Below, one piece after another: positions 25,682 through 35,402 of a stretch of 64,000 nucleotides of DNA (positions are counted from its first letter, which is position 1; each line of letters opens with the position of its first letter). The stretch comes from Paenibacillus oryzisoli (lineage in GTDB: Bacteria; Bacillota; Bacilli; Paenibacillales; NBRC-103111). Position numbers and translations under genes: made by a program. The stretch covers positions 186,001 to 250,000 of the forward strand of contig NZ_LYPB01000049.1 in NCBI RefSeq assembly GCF_001653565.1, read 5' to 3'. The notes under the pieces were generated by a model. That model searched no databases. It was not told the origin of the DNA and saw only the letters and a program-made list of their open reading frames with translations.

Positions 25682-25742
25682 TCGGACTTTTTTGTACGGC
25701 CATTTCAGCAGATTTAGGACTATCTTGCAACTTGCACATCGA
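25676..25742 (-). promoter_or_regulatory. AraC-type direct-repeat operator, copy 1
   Basis: Minus strand shows GCAAGATAGTCCTA and, 33 bp on, ACAAAAAAGTCCGATTGT; TTGCACATC on the plus strand lies further upstream. The same pieces occur at 35.34-35.40 kb. Probable site for the membrane AraC regulator encoded beside it. Confidence 0.5.
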
Positions 25743-25762
25743 TGCACAAAGCCAGAAAACCC

Positions 25763-28132
25763 TTATTCCGTGCGGTTTAGCTCGCGAAATTGACTTGGTG
25801 TAATGCCTTCGTACTTTTTAAATAGCCGGTTAAAATAACTGTGCTGGTAGCCGATGGCATCGGAGACTTCATTGATTTTCATATCGGTTTCAATGAGCAG
25901 CGACTTGGCGTTACCTATTCGAATGTTCGTCAAGAAATCGATGAAATTAATGCCTGTGATCTGCTTGAATGCGCGGCTTAATGTATATGGACTGGTGCCA
26001 AATAAATCTGCGCACGATTCCAGCGACAGCTGCGTCATGTACTGCTCGCGCAAATGAACGATCACCTGTTCAATGATTTGTTTGAAGTGATAGTCCTGCC
26101 GGGAAATCATCTCCTGCACGAAAACGCCGATCACTTTGTGCTGGAACCACTTGAGCATTTCTTCCGGCTCTTTAATCTGCGCCAACTGCTCGAACAAGTT
26201 CACACTGCCGAACAACTGCACCGGATTCATCCCGGATTGCAGAGATGCGTATCGGATGCTCCCCAGAAGCTGAAGCATGCCTTGCTGAAGCATGAATTCC
26301 GTAGAACCATTGGCAGCCAACTCCTTCATGAACTGAGCAATAAGGTCGATGGCACCTGATTCCTGGCCGTTGCGGATCGCATTAATAATTTCTTTATCCA
26401 AGGTGAAGGGATAGCCTGTTTCCTTATAAACGTTTAACTTGGAAAGCTGTTCCGTCTTAATAATCTGATTCTCATCGAGCAGATCCCGATAGACCAACGC
26501 TTGCTTCACTTCCTCGAACACATTTGGAATTTGTTTCACGTTGTGGACCCATTTACTGATCGATATGGTAACCTGCATTTTTAGAATCCCATTAATGGCT
26601 CGAATGATCTCTTGGCACACCTGCTCCAAATCGTCCTCGAGCCAAGTCGTCGGATGGGATAACGGAAAGGACAGCAGGATCCCAATTGAAAAGTTATGGA
26701 AATTAATAATCTCCGCTTGCTCATATTGGCTCCTAATCAACTCATCGATAATGTTCGACGCTGCGAAAGTTACGAGGTTCTCATCCCCTTGAGAGAACCT
26801 TCCCTCGAGGTTTGCGAAACCCGTCAATTGAAACACCAACGCAACAAATTGACGACCCTCCGTTTCCCAACCATATCGCTTCATCCGTTCCTTCATGTCG
26901 TTCTCTTGCAGGGAAATCAAGTAACCCTGTGCCAGTTGCAAGAAGAAGCCTTCACGCAAAAGCGGCATTTGCTCCTCAAGCTTATGACGCATCGTTTCGC
27001 TCTCCCTGGACATATGCTGCCAATGTTTCTCAATCATGGCGAATTCGTCTTTCACCTCTTCGTTCTTTTCACCAGACAACAGCGTCATTAGACGCTGCAC
27101 GGGATGATAGATACGGCGGGATACGAACCACGAAAGCAGCAGTGCAAAAAGCAAACCTGAGACGCTAATCACCAAGATCCATTTGGAAATGGCAATGACC
27201 GGCGCGGTAATGGACGATAGCGGCGCAGCAGAGATATAAACCCATTTTTGACCCAACCGATTAAAATGACCGTAAGAAACCGAGTACGAAACCTTGTTGT
27301 AGTCAAATAAAAACGATTCTGGTTTCGCATCTTTTACAGCCGCTTCGCCAAGCTCCATTTGATGCTTCGCGTAAGCCTCTTTGAGAGCGAGATCCAATTC
27401 CGATCCTCCGGCTCCACTACTTGATAAATTCCATTCTTCTTTCTCATTGAACAGCATTGTGACCCCCTCATCATAGGGAGTCAACGTTTTCAGCACCTTC
27501 AGCAGATTATCCTGATTCAATGTGGCAACAAGAGCACCGAAGGGTTCGGTGCTGTCGCCGGGGATTTTATCTATAATGGCAAGTCCCTGTTTGCCTGTTC
27601 CTTGCGGCTTCCGTAACATCCAGAACATCGACTTATCATGCCGGAGTAAGGTCTCATAATTTTCGATGTCGGACTGATTGCTGAGAAATGTGTAGCGTTC
27701 CGTTGAGAACACAAGCGGACGCGGCTTGTCCAGAAACAACTCCACCTTTTGCAGAAAAGGATGTGCGCTCTCCAGCGACAAGAGGGTCCGGTACATATCC
27801 TGAACCGTGTCGTAATTATAAGCAAAATTAATCGTTTTCAGCTTCTCATCGAACTTGGAATCGAACGCCCAGTGCGATACGGTCATTTCCAGAAATGCAA
27901 GCTGATCATCAATATTGGCCGCCCGATTAGAAATTTGATTCTGGTGGAGCCCTTGTAGTTCTTTTTCCACGTTATTCGTTGCGATCCAATAAATGCTCAG
28001 ACCGATAATCAACCCGGGAATACTTGCCATAATAAGTATCATGACAAGGCTCTTCCGGAAAAACCGCTTGTTATATTTATATTTCTGAATATAGCCTAGT
28101 ACATTATTGAAGATTCCAGCCAAGATGTTCAC
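25763..28132 (-). CDS. membrane-bound AraC-family regulator (YesS-like)
   Basis: A 789-aa one-component regulator. Transmembrane helices at about 27-50 and 318-341 flank an extracellular sensor domain of ~265 residues (Cache-like by layout); a cytoplasmic linker follows, then two helix-turn-helices at the C-terminus (LSLESCADLFGTSPYTLSRA; INEVSDAIGYQHSYFNRLFK). It probably senses extracellular glycan fragments and activates the neighbouring transporter and hydrolase genes. Start is unsure: GTG at 28132 sits directly on GGAAGG, and a TTG at 28123 has better spacing. It lies between the permease genes and the binding protein gene. Confidence 0.88.
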   Translation of the reverse strand: MNILAGIFNNVLGYIQKYKYNKRFFRKSLVMILIMASIPGLIIGLSIYWIATNNVEKELQGLHQNQISNRAANIDDQLAFLEMTVSHWAFDSKFDEKLKTINFAYNYDTVQDMYRTLLSLESAHPFLQKVELFLDKPRPLVFSTERYTFLSNQSDIENYETLLRHDKSMFWMLRKPQGTGKQGLAIIDKIPGDSTEPFGALVATLNQDNLLKVLKTLTPYDEGVTMLFNEKEEWNLSSSGAGGSELDLALKEAYAKHQMELGEAAVKDAKPESFLFDYNKVSYSVSYGHFNRLGQKWVYISAAPLSSITAPVIAISKWILVISVSGLLFALLLSWFVSRRIYHPVQRLMTLLSGEKNEEVKDEFAMIEKHWQHMSRESETMRHKLEEQMPLLREGFFLQLAQGYLISLQENDMKERMKRYGWETEGRQFVALVFQLTGFANLEGRFSQGDENLVTFAASNIIDELIRSQYEQAEIINFHNFSIGILLSFPLSHPTTWLEDDLEQVCQEIIRAINGILKMQVTISISKWVHNVKQIPNVFEEVKQALVYRDLLDENQIIKTEQLSKLNVYKETGYPFTLDKEIINAIRNGQESGAIDLIAQFMKELAANGSTEFMLQQGMLQLLGSIRYASLQSGMNPVQLFGSVNLFEQLAQIKEPEEMLKWFQHKVIGVFVQEMISRQDYHFKQIIEQVIVHLREQYMTQLSLESCADLFGTSPYTLSRAFKQITGINFIDFLTNIRIGNAKSLLIETDMKINEVSDAIGYQHSYFNRLFKKYEGITPSQFRELNRTE

Positions 28133-28195
28133 CTTCCAATCACTAATATTCTACACGCTTCGACATCTTGGACTGGAATCCCTCCCCTCAGACTG

Positions 28196-29062
28196 CTACC
28201 CCTTGACCGAGCCTACCATAGCTCCTTTGGCAAAATGCTTCTGCAAGAAAGGATAAACCAGCAAAATCGGAACCGTCGCGACGATCACTGCTGCCATTTT
28301 TAACGTTTCAGATGGAGGCGGAACACTAGAAACATCCATCCGAAGGTCCGCATTATTGGCATTGAGCAAAATGTTTTGCAGCATAACCTGAAGTGGCCAT
28401 TTGCTTGCATCGTTAATATAAATCAGTGCATTAAAGAACTGGTTCCAGTACGCGACTGCGTAAAACAATCCGAATGCCGCCAACGAAGGAAGCGACAGCG
28501 GCAAAATGATCCGGAAAAAGGTCGACAGATCGTTGCATCCGTCCATCGAAGCGGACTCCTCCAGCTCAGCGGGGATGCTGTCAAAAAAACCTTTCATCAA
28601 AATCACATTCCAGCCACTGGCAAGTGCTGGTAAAATCAACGACCATAAGCTGTCAATCAGGTGCAGCTCACGAACCAACATGTAGTTCGGGATCATACCG
28701 GGATTAAACAAAATGGTGATGAGAATCGCAAGCAGAGCGAATCGTCTTCCGCGAAGCCTTTTTCTAGACAATGTATACGCTAGTGAAGCGGTAACAACCA
28801 AGCTCAGTGCCGTACCGACAAGGGTTACGTAGACGCTCACACCGATCGATCTCGGGAAAGCGCCCGTCGCCATTAGAAATTTATACGATTCCAGCGACCA
28901 CGTCTTCGGGAAGAGCACGAAGCTTTCTTTCAGATATTCCGTCGGGTCGGTAAAAGAAACGACAAACACATAATACAATGGAAAAAAAGTGATGATACCG
29001 ACCAGCCCCAGCACAGCAATATTTGCTATGTTAAACAATCGGTTGCTCAGGCCTACTTTCAT
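28196..29062 (-). CDS. sugar ABC transporter permease, LplC/MalG-type
   Basis: A 288-aa permease with six predicted helices, an EAA loop (EESASMDGCNDLSTFFRI) and the C-terminal KGAMVGSVKG. ATG at 29062 with GGAGG seven bases upstream is preferred over the longer frame to 29083. It follows the LplB-like partner by 56 bp and precedes the membrane AraC gene by 63 bp, so the regulator is probably co-transcribed with the permeases. Confidence 0.92.
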   Translation of the reverse strand: MKVGLSNRLFNIANIAVLGLVGIITFFPLYYVFVVSFTDPTEYLKESFVLFPKTWSLESYKFLMATGAFPRSIGVSVYVTLVGTALSLVVTASLAYTLSRKRLRGRRFALLAILITILFNPGMIPNYMLVRELHLIDSLWSLILPALASGWNVILMKGFFDSIPAELEESASMDGCNDLSTFFRIILPLSLPSLAAFGLFYAVAYWNQFFNALIYINDASKWPLQVMLQNILLNANNADLRMDVSSVPPPSETLKMAAVIVATVPILLVYPFLQKHFAKGAMVGSVKG

Positions 29063-29118
29063 ATAATTCCCTCCTAAGGACATTGCTATAGCTACGTCTT
29101 GTCGATAAGAAGTAACGT

Positions 29119-30087
29119 TTAATATACGCCTTCTTCGCCCATCTTTTTAGAAATCCAATTCGCTATGACAACCAATACTAAGCCGACTATCGATTTAAAC
29201 AAACCGGCAGCGGTACTGTAGCTAAACTCACCTTGCTGAATCCCAACCCGGTAAACATACGTATCGAACACTTCAGCCACTTGCGAAACAGCGCCATTGT
29301 ACATCAGAAATACTTGTTCAAACCCTACATCTAACATATGTCCAAGCCGCAATATGAGCAGCGTGATGATGACCGTACGAATCGCTGGGAGCGTAATGTG
29401 CCACATTTGGCGAAAACGTCCCGCCCCATCAATTTTGGCTGCTTCATAAACCCCTGGATCAATGCTGGCCATCGCCGCCAGGAACAGAATCGTCCCCCAC
29501 CCACATTCTTTCCAGATGGATTGAACAGTAAGCATGGCCCAAAACGTATTGGGATTCGTTAAAAAGTCCATTCTAGCAAAGCCTAACCCTTCCAGCACTT
29601 TGTTGACCAAACCTTCTCCCTTGGCAAACAACAGGAATGTTAAGCCAGAGATAATGACCCACGACAAGAAATGCGGCATATACACGATCGATTGAATCAC
29701 CCTTTGATATAACACGCTTCGCAGCTCATTCAAGAGAAGCGAGAGTACGATCGGCAGTGGGAAAAAGAGGACGAGATTCATCAGATTAATCGCCATCGTA
29801 TTGCGGAAGAGCAGCATAAAGTCTGGATTGGTGAAAAACCGTTGGAAGTGCTCGAATCCCACCCATTCGCTGCCGGTAATGCCGGCAAACGGAGAAAAGT
29901 TCTGAAATGAAATCACGACGCCCCACATCGGGACAAATTTGAAAATCAGAAAAAACAACACACCTGGCAACGCCAGTACATATAAATATTTGTCACGCCT
30001 TAAATCCCGTAAAAGACCTCCCTTGCGAACAGTTCGGGATTTCGCAGAATTGCCGGATGCTGCAGATTCTGGTTGTACCATTGCCAT
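29119..30087 (-). CDS. sugar ABC transporter permease, LplB/MalF-type
   Basis: A 322-aa permease with a basic N-terminal tail, first helix near YLYVLALPGVLFFLIFKFV, and an EAA loop (DPGVYEAAKIDGAGRFRQ). The longer frame to 30129 lacks a ribosome site; ATG at 30087 (or 30081, directly behind GAGG plus six bases) is the likely start. First gene of a permease-permease-AraC operon whose promoter region contains the shared direct-repeat motif. No ATPase gene is nearby. Confidence 0.9.
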   Translation of the reverse strand: MAMVQPESAASGNSAKSRTVRKGGLLRDLRRDKYLYVLALPGVLFFLIFKFVPMWGVVISFQNFSPFAGITGSEWVGFEHFQRFFTNPDFMLLFRNTMAINLMNLVLFFPLPIVLSLLLNELRSVLYQRVIQSIVYMPHFLSWVIISGLTFLLFAKGEGLVNKVLEGLGFARMDFLTNPNTFWAMLTVQSIWKECGWGTILFLAAMASIDPGVYEAAKIDGAGRFRQMWHITLPAIRTVIITLLILRLGHMLDVGFEQVFLMYNGAVSQVAEVFDTYVYRVGIQQGEFSYSTAAGLFKSIVGLVLVVIANWISKKMGEEGVY

Positions 30088-30159
30088 CCTCTCATTCCCC
30101 TTTCCAGTTATGTTATCGAATGTTATCAACTTAGACTAGTTTCGTACCGTTTACAATCA

Positions 30160-30241
30160 GACAATATTGTTTGGGTACAGGGCAATTTTGTCGCAACTGG
30201 AATGGGGATTGCGACTATTTTGCCGATTGAGACAATATTGT
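30160..30241 (-). promoter_or_regulatory. operator region of permease operon with repeated motifs
   Basis: GACAATATTGT occurs exactly twice (30160-30170 and 30231-30241, 71 bp apart); each copy contains the palindrome CAATATTG. Between them the minus strand has GCAAAATAGTCGCAAT and GCGACAAAATTGCC, similar to the CAARATAGTC half-sites at 25.7 and 35.4 kb. The site is 70-150 bp before the LplB-like start. Confidence 0.45.
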
Positions 30242-30337
30242 ACGGTGGCCTAAGAATGGCGTCATGACGTGAAAAATCGCGTGCAAGGAGGGACTTACTG
30301 CTGGAGACTGCCACTCTTTAACGCTGAGCTCCCGTCC

Positions 30338-30395
30338 AAATGAAAAGGGGCAATCCCCCTCGTCATCGACGCTTGGGACAGCCCCTTCTTTCATT
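30338..30395 (-). terminator. terminator after sulfatase gene
   Basis: Minus strand AATGAAAGAAGGGGC pairs with GCCCCTTTTCATT (one bulge), a long stem with a large loop that has a second small stem. T-rich sequence follows. It lies 24 bp past the sulfatase stop. Confidence 0.6.
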
Positions 30396-30418
30396 GAAGA
30401 CGTTCAAAAAAAACAAGA

Positions 30419-31951
30419 TTATTCCAACGCCGCAAGCCCATGCCGGTCATAAAAGACCGGGCCGCGGGACCAGACGCAGGCCAAATGCATAAGCAGTTCA
30501 CCAGTCATCCGTTCACGGATCGCCGCATACTTCTCATCGACATACACATTGTGCCATTCATTCGGATCCGCAGCCAGATCGTAAAGCTCCCCTTGGAATT
30601 CGCCGATTCGGCCAATCGCCCCTCCAAGCGTGCCTTGCATATACATGATCAGCTTGTAGTCCTGCTTTCTCCACATCAAAGCGGGAGCCGAATGATGCGG
30701 CTCAGTCCCTTTGCCATGAAACTCGCAGAAAGTCGCAAGACGCTTGGTCTCGCCCAGTAAATCGAGTCCGGGCAACTGCGGATTACGTGGCAAGCCCGCC
30801 ACCTTCGACAAGGTTGGTACGAGATCCACCAGCTCGGCCGGACGATCATCCTCCGTGCCGTGCGACACTTGCGGCAAATAACTGCCAGCCAAGATCATCG
30901 GCACACGGACACTGCTCTCGTACAAACAGTATTTACTGAAGCGGTGCTGCCGTTCGCCCATCATCTCGCCATGGTCAGAGACGAAGACGATCAGGGCATT
31001 GTCGAGCCTGCCTTGCCGCTCCAGCTTCTCAAGCGCCTTGCCTAAGTAATCGTCAAGCCAAGAGCAATTCGCCCAATAACGAAGCGTCGTCCGTTTGCGT
31101 TCCTCCTCTGTCATCGCTTCCCAGACATGCCGCTTCTCCCAATAGTTGATCTGACTGCTCTCATTAACAGCGTCCGTCGCGGCTAGATGTGTATCTTGCT
31201 CAAGCTCCCATGGCGGCTGCGGGATATCCGGGATCTCGTTTATATCGTAGAGATCCTCGAATTCCTTCGGCACATTGAAGCCGGCATGCGGCTTTAAAAA
31301 GGAAAGATATAGAAACAGCGGACGCGACTCATCCAGCCCCTCGTCGATGAAATTCAAACATTGCTCCGCCACCCAGCCGTCACGGTGCCAAGGCGTCGGC
31401 ACTTGACTCGTGCAGCCGATGTAGCCTTTCGAATTTTCTTCGCCTCCGCCGTAGTCTTTCGTTTCTTCATAATAAGCAGCGAGTCCCTCCGGCTCGGCAT
31501 CCCCCATCATGACGGCGCCGTCTTCGTAATGTCCACTGTCACGGGACAGCCCGACAGCCCGCACCTCGAAGCCCCGCGTGGACGGGACCTCAGTTTTTAC
31601 GCCGTGATTCCAATGCGTTTTCCCGAAGCCTGCAGTTTGATAACCCGCTTGCCGCATCAATTCCGGGAGCGGATTGCTTGGCAGCTTATCCTCATCATAT
31701 AATCCGCCATGATTGGTTCTCACCCCGAGCTGCGATGGATAGTAGCCAAACATCATGGAAGTGCGACTCGGCACGCACATTGGCGCCTGGCATACGGCCT
31801 GACTATACGTGATGCCCTGTGCAGTCAACTTGTCGATATTCGGTGTATGGATATGTGAGTTGTATGTACCAATACAATCCCAACGTTGCTGATCCGTCAT
31901 GAAAAAAATAATGTTAGGTGTAGACGCTGCATGTTCTGTGTTGTGTGGCAT
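30419..31951 (-). CDS. sulfatase (formylglycine-dependent, Cys type)
   Basis: A 510-aa arylsulfatase-superfamily enzyme that would remove sulfate esters from a sugar. The signature C59-V-P-S-R (QAPMCVPSRTS) is the Cys-type site converted to formylglycine by a maturation enzyme; metal-ligand regions FMTDQQRWD (N-terminus) and VFVSDHGEMMGERQ are present. No signal peptide, so it probably acts in the cytoplasm on imported oligosaccharide. The ATG at 31951 has GGGGAG upstream and lies 7 bp after the large glycosidase stop, so the two are one operon. No maturase gene is in the window. The pairing with GH106-like and GH105-like enzymes points to a sulfated rhamnose/uronate glycan (inference). Confidence 0.9.
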   Translation of the reverse strand: MPHNTEHAASTPNIIFFMTDQQRWDCIGTYNSHIHTPNIDKLTAQGITYSQAVCQAPMCVPSRTSMMFGYYPSQLGVRTNHGGLYDEDKLPSNPLPELMRQAGYQTAGFGKTHWNHGVKTEVPSTRGFEVRAVGLSRDSGHYEDGAVMMGDAEPEGLAAYYEETKDYGGGEENSKGYIGCTSQVPTPWHRDGWVAEQCLNFIDEGLDESRPLFLYLSFLKPHAGFNVPKEFEDLYDINEIPDIPQPPWELEQDTHLAATDAVNESSQINYWEKRHVWEAMTEEERKRTTLRYWANCSWLDDYLGKALEKLERQGRLDNALIVFVSDHGEMMGERQHRFSKYCLYESSVRVPMILAGSYLPQVSHGTEDDRPAELVDLVPTLSKVAGLPRNPQLPGLDLLGETKRLATFCEFHGKGTEPHHSAPALMWRKQDYKLIMYMQGTLGGAIGRIGEFQGELYDLAADPNEWHNVYVDEKYAAIRERMTGELLMHLACVWSRGPVFYDRHGLAALE

Positions 31952-31958
31952 GTATGTC

Positions 31959-34900
31959 TCACTCCCCTTCCCGGTTCTGGTAGGATTGCACGCGCTCAAC
32001 AGTGTACACCGGCTTCAGTTCGTGCTTCGCATAATCGAAATACTTTCCTTCCAGCAAACCGATTAACGTATTGGTCACGCGCACTTCAATACGATTCATA
32101 CCTTCCGTCAACATGGATGTCTGGCCACGGAAGTGGTAGGGCATCCATGTGCGGGCTCCAAGGGAAGCACCATTCACCAGTACTTCCGCCACGTCGTGGA
32201 ATTCACTGTCCAGTCCTTCGAACACAAGCTCAAATCTGTCCTCCGCCGGCAATTGCTCAAACTTCAGCTCACGGCTAAAGCTCATCGTTCCGGCAAAAAA
32301 TGGATAACCTGCATATGGACTTGCAGCGAGTGGCTGCTGCTGGCCAACCGGACGCTTCAAAACAGGACGCTGCTCCGCGTCAAAACCAGTTTGGAAGCTC
32401 CCTGTTACATACAGCGCATCGATCAGTCCGTTCCAATCCTGTTCAATCGTAACTTCTACCTCAATTTCATTGACTCCAGGCTTCAAATAAGTGGTAATCT
32501 CGCAGCCCACGTTCATAAAGTCATACACATTGTGTCGCGTAAAATCCGATTTATGGAGACGATGACCATTTATCAAAATCGATCCCTCACCAGAGATCGC
32601 ACCTTGATCCATCACGAGGTGAACCCGATCGAGCGGCTTCTCTATAACAAAGGTTGCCGTATAGTTCGCCTGCAGTGGATATGCTAGCTGGATGCGCATC
32701 GGCGTCCCAAACAACTGGCTCATGTTCACTGGCAACTTCGTCGAAGCAGCAAGGTCGGCACACTGATCAATGAATGTTTTCACTTGTACCTGTGGAAGTG
32801 CGTCCTGTGCACCTGCTTCCGAGCTGTTCACACCTTGCACGGATAGGTGGAAGGTATCCAAGCGTACCGCATTATCTTCATCGGTCTGCATCGTCCATAA
32901 GGTTGAGTCGGACGCATCGATTTGGAAAGTCCATGGTTTGTTTGGCACGGCAACCACAGTATGGCTGCGCGTGATGCGGAACAGTCTGGATTCATACGCT
33001 CCGAGCAGAACCGGCAATATCCAGCCGTTGACGAAGAGCTCAGCCCCAACAGCTGCCTCGTCACCGTGATCTAAGGATAGCTCAGTAAACTGAGCGGCCT
33101 TCACGTCATTTCCCTCCCAAAGAGCGGTGGAAATTTGTAAAGACAAATCACGTTCCGCCTCTTCCTGATTGCTTAGGAAAACAAGGAAGCTATCCGCGTC
33201 AATCCGGCGCGTTTGCATAAGAATACTGCGCCCGCCGTATGCCGGGTTCAGTTTCACAGCCAGCGGCTGCAGCTCTTCTAGGAGCGCTGTCATGCTGCCC
33301 AGCGTCGCAGCCTCGTCAGCCGACGTCGCGAACGGCAAGTGATAGGCACTCCCTGTGCCTTTGGACCACGACAAGGACGATTCAGCGCCTTCGTTCCAGA
33401 AATGCTCGGCGACAGGCTGTGGCAAACCGAAGGTGCTCGCTGACGTCGCCAAGTCCCAGCTGTTCTCTTCAATCGCGTGGTACGGTAATTGCCCCATGCT
33501 GATCACCGTTCCGCCCTGCGCAAGGAACGCATCCAGCTTTGCCCACGCGCCGCTCTCTAGATTGGTTATTGGCGGTACAATCACGATTGAATAGCTGGCA
33601 TTACCAAGTAGAATCTGACCGTTCTCTACCACGGCTTCCGCTAGCAGTTCCGTATCCAAATGGTCGTAATCGCGGCCACTGTAGGTCAGCTCGTTGCAAA
33701 TGCGTGTCCACCACGCTTTCAAGTCGCCAAGTTTGCGCTTCTCTTCAGCGTTGTTGCCACCGTAATCAAAATGATGGAAGGGATTGCCCATTTGTGCCCA
33801 AAGCGAGGTTGTCGGTTGAAGTACCGCTGTTCGAATGTCGGCTTCACCACAGCTCATGACGTAGCTGATCCGTCCAACATAATCGCCGAGTTGTCTAAAA
33901 TGCGGCCAATACGGATTTTGTAGGAACTGTGACGGCGGCGCGTCATGCTTCATTAATGCATCGAGCGTATAGAAAAAAGCATGGAAGTTAAAGAAATTCG
34001 TGCCTTGCGCAGCCATACGATCGATCATCCACTTGGCATCCTGAAGCGTCATCGACCATCCCACACTATGGAAGCACTCAATCAAGTTACGCTCACGACC
34101 GAATTGACGGGCAATGGAGCTGACCATTTTGGCACTCGACCGAAAGCTTTCCGCTTGGTTATTCAAAATCCAATCCAGCGAACGTCCGAGCTTCTCATGT
34201 GCGGTATCGCCTCCAGGCACATGGCTGTATCGCTGTGTCGTATGCCGCACGGAAGGCACCTCGGTCACGTACTGCAAACCATACCGTTCGCACCAATCGT
34301 GCACCTGTTTATGGTAAGTGCTGAGCAGCAGCTCATGAATGGCTTGATAGTAATCATAACGAATACGAGCCGACTGCTCCCCTTCTTCATACAGCAGCGC
34401 ATGAAGGTGCTCCCGCAAATCGTAACCGTTGCGTTTCTGGAAAAAATGCGGCAGCCTCGGAGACCAGGGCAGCTTGCCCAACAGCCCGATCTCGTCGGTA
34501 AACATACCTTTAATCGTACCGCCGAAGTATTCGCCCAGGTGCTGTGCATACTTATCGTGGGTCAATCGAATAAACGTCGCCATTGCTTCATGATTGCATG
34601 GATCGACGAACGTTCCGTAGTATTTGAAATCTTCGATTTCCTTCTCCTGCATAATTAGCACTTCCCAATCGCCTGGGGGTGCCGTCCATTCCATTTTCTG
34701 AACGGTGCGGTACGTAAAGAATCGCTTTTGGTTGTAGGCCGTTAAGCCTGCTTTCTGAAAAATCGGCTCCGCCTGGAAGTTCCCGATCGACGAACGAACG
34801 TCTATCGCCTCATTCCACAGCTTAGCGCCTTCCGGACTGAGAGGAATCGCTTTGGCATATAAAATGCGCGCCCACGGCAGCTCCATGGACAAGTGCTCTC

Positions 34901-35264
34901 CACCTTGCACCTCCTCTGCTCGATGCTCGAGTGTATAGTGCTTCGCCTCCGGGTGTTCCAGCGTCACTTCACCGCCCGCGATCCCGCTCGGATAAGGATA
35001 CTCGTCATAGAGCCACACCTGCAAGTTGCGGCGCTCGGCCGCTTCAACCGCTACGCGTACTTTTTGAAACCAGGCATCGGATAAGTAAGGTACCTCAAGA
35101 CCCTGTCTCGCACAGATGAAAAATCCCCCCAACCCCTTGTCCGCCATCTCATCGATCTGATAACGAATCTGTTCATCGTCCATATCGCCATTCCAAAACC
35201 AGAACGGATGAATCCGGTAAGTTGCTTCGGGCTGTGCAAAAGACTGCATCGTAAACTGGGCCAT
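31959..35264 (-). CDS. large GH106-like glycoside hydrolase
   Basis: A 1101-aa protein without signal peptide. The N-terminal part has a strongly patterned glycosidase barrel: HPFWFWNGDM (19-28), GLGGFFICARQGLEVPYLSD (44-63) and WLYDEYPYPSGIAGG (84-98). This pattern is shared by GH106-type alpha-L-rhamnosidases and a related group of unclassified enzymes. A middle beta region follows, and the C-terminal ~150 residues resemble a GH2-type sugar-binding beta-sandwich (VLVNGASLGARTWMPYHFRG). AAGGAG lies ten bases before ATG. First gene of the operon with the sulfatase, driven by a promoter with the AraC-type direct repeats. Rhamnosidase activity is probable rather than shown. Confidence 0.75.
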   Translation of the reverse strand: MAQFTMQSFAQPEATYRIHPFWFWNGDMDDEQIRYQIDEMADKGLGGFFICARQGLEVPYLSDAWFQKVRVAVEAAERRNLQVWLYDEYPYPSGIAGGEVTLEHPEAKHYTLEHRAEEVQGGEHLSMELPWARILYAKAIPLSPEGAKLWNEAIDVRSSIGNFQAEPIFQKAGLTAYNQKRFFTYRTVQKMEWTAPPGDWEVLIMQEKEIEDFKYYGTFVDPCNHEAMATFIRLTHDKYAQHLGEYFGGTIKGMFTDEIGLLGKLPWSPRLPHFFQKRNGYDLREHLHALLYEEGEQSARIRYDYYQAIHELLLSTYHKQVHDWCERYGLQYVTEVPSVRHTTQRYSHVPGGDTAHEKLGRSLDWILNNQAESFRSSAKMVSSIARQFGRERNLIECFHSVGWSMTLQDAKWMIDRMAAQGTNFFNFHAFFYTLDALMKHDAPPSQFLQNPYWPHFRQLGDYVGRISYVMSCGEADIRTAVLQPTTSLWAQMGNPFHHFDYGGNNAEEKRKLGDLKAWWTRICNELTYSGRDYDHLDTELLAEAVVENGQILLGNASYSIVIVPPITNLESGAWAKLDAFLAQGGTVISMGQLPYHAIEENSWDLATSASTFGLPQPVAEHFWNEGAESSLSWSKGTGSAYHLPFATSADEAATLGSMTALLEELQPLAVKLNPAYGGRSILMQTRRIDADSFLVFLSNQEEAERDLSLQISTALWEGNDVKAAQFTELSLDHGDEAAVGAELFVNGWILPVLLGAYESRLFRITRSHTVVAVPNKPWTFQIDASDSTLWTMQTDEDNAVRLDTFHLSVQGVNSSEAGAQDALPQVQVKTFIDQCADLAASTKLPVNMSQLFGTPMRIQLAYPLQANYTATFVIEKPLDRVHLVMDQGAISGEGSILINGHRLHKSDFTRHNVYDFMNVGCEITTYLKPGVNEIEVEVTIEQDWNGLIDALYVTGSFQTGFDAEQRPVLKRPVGQQQPLAASPYAGYPFFAGTMSFSRELKFEQLPAEDRFELVFEGLDSEFHDVAEVLVNGASLGARTWMPYHFRGQTSMLTEGMNRIEVRVTNTLIGLLEGKYFDYAKHELKPVYTVERVQSYQNREGE

Positions 35265-35313
35265 ATAAGCTCATCTCCTTGATAAGTGAATAACTACTTC
35301 CTTCTATATAAGC

Positions 35314-35342
35314 ACTATAAAGGAAGTCACTTTGCCCTAACA
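35314..35342 (-). promoter_or_regulatory. predicted promoter of the GH106-like/sulfatase operon
   Basis: Minus strand TGTTAG, 17-bp spacer, TATAGT, placed like the promoter at 25.66 kb relative to the direct-repeat operator. Confidence 0.45.
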
Positions 35343-35402
35343 ATCGGACTATTTTGAAACGGTGTTCCTCCACCTGCAACTATCTTGTCGAGTTTGCACA
35401 TC
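35338..35402 (-). promoter_or_regulatory. AraC-type direct-repeat operator, copy 2
   Basis: Minus strand ACAAGATAGTTGCA and, 31 bp on, TCAAAATAGTCCGATTGTT; TTGCACATC on the plus strand at 35394-35402 matches the copy at 25732-25740. The proximal half-site overlaps the -35. Confidence 0.5.

Noticed and set aside
33981-34658. 225-codon plus-strand frame inside the GH106-like gene
   Set aside because: Antisense to a well-supported coding frame; rich in His and Arg from the complement, with no recognisable domain.
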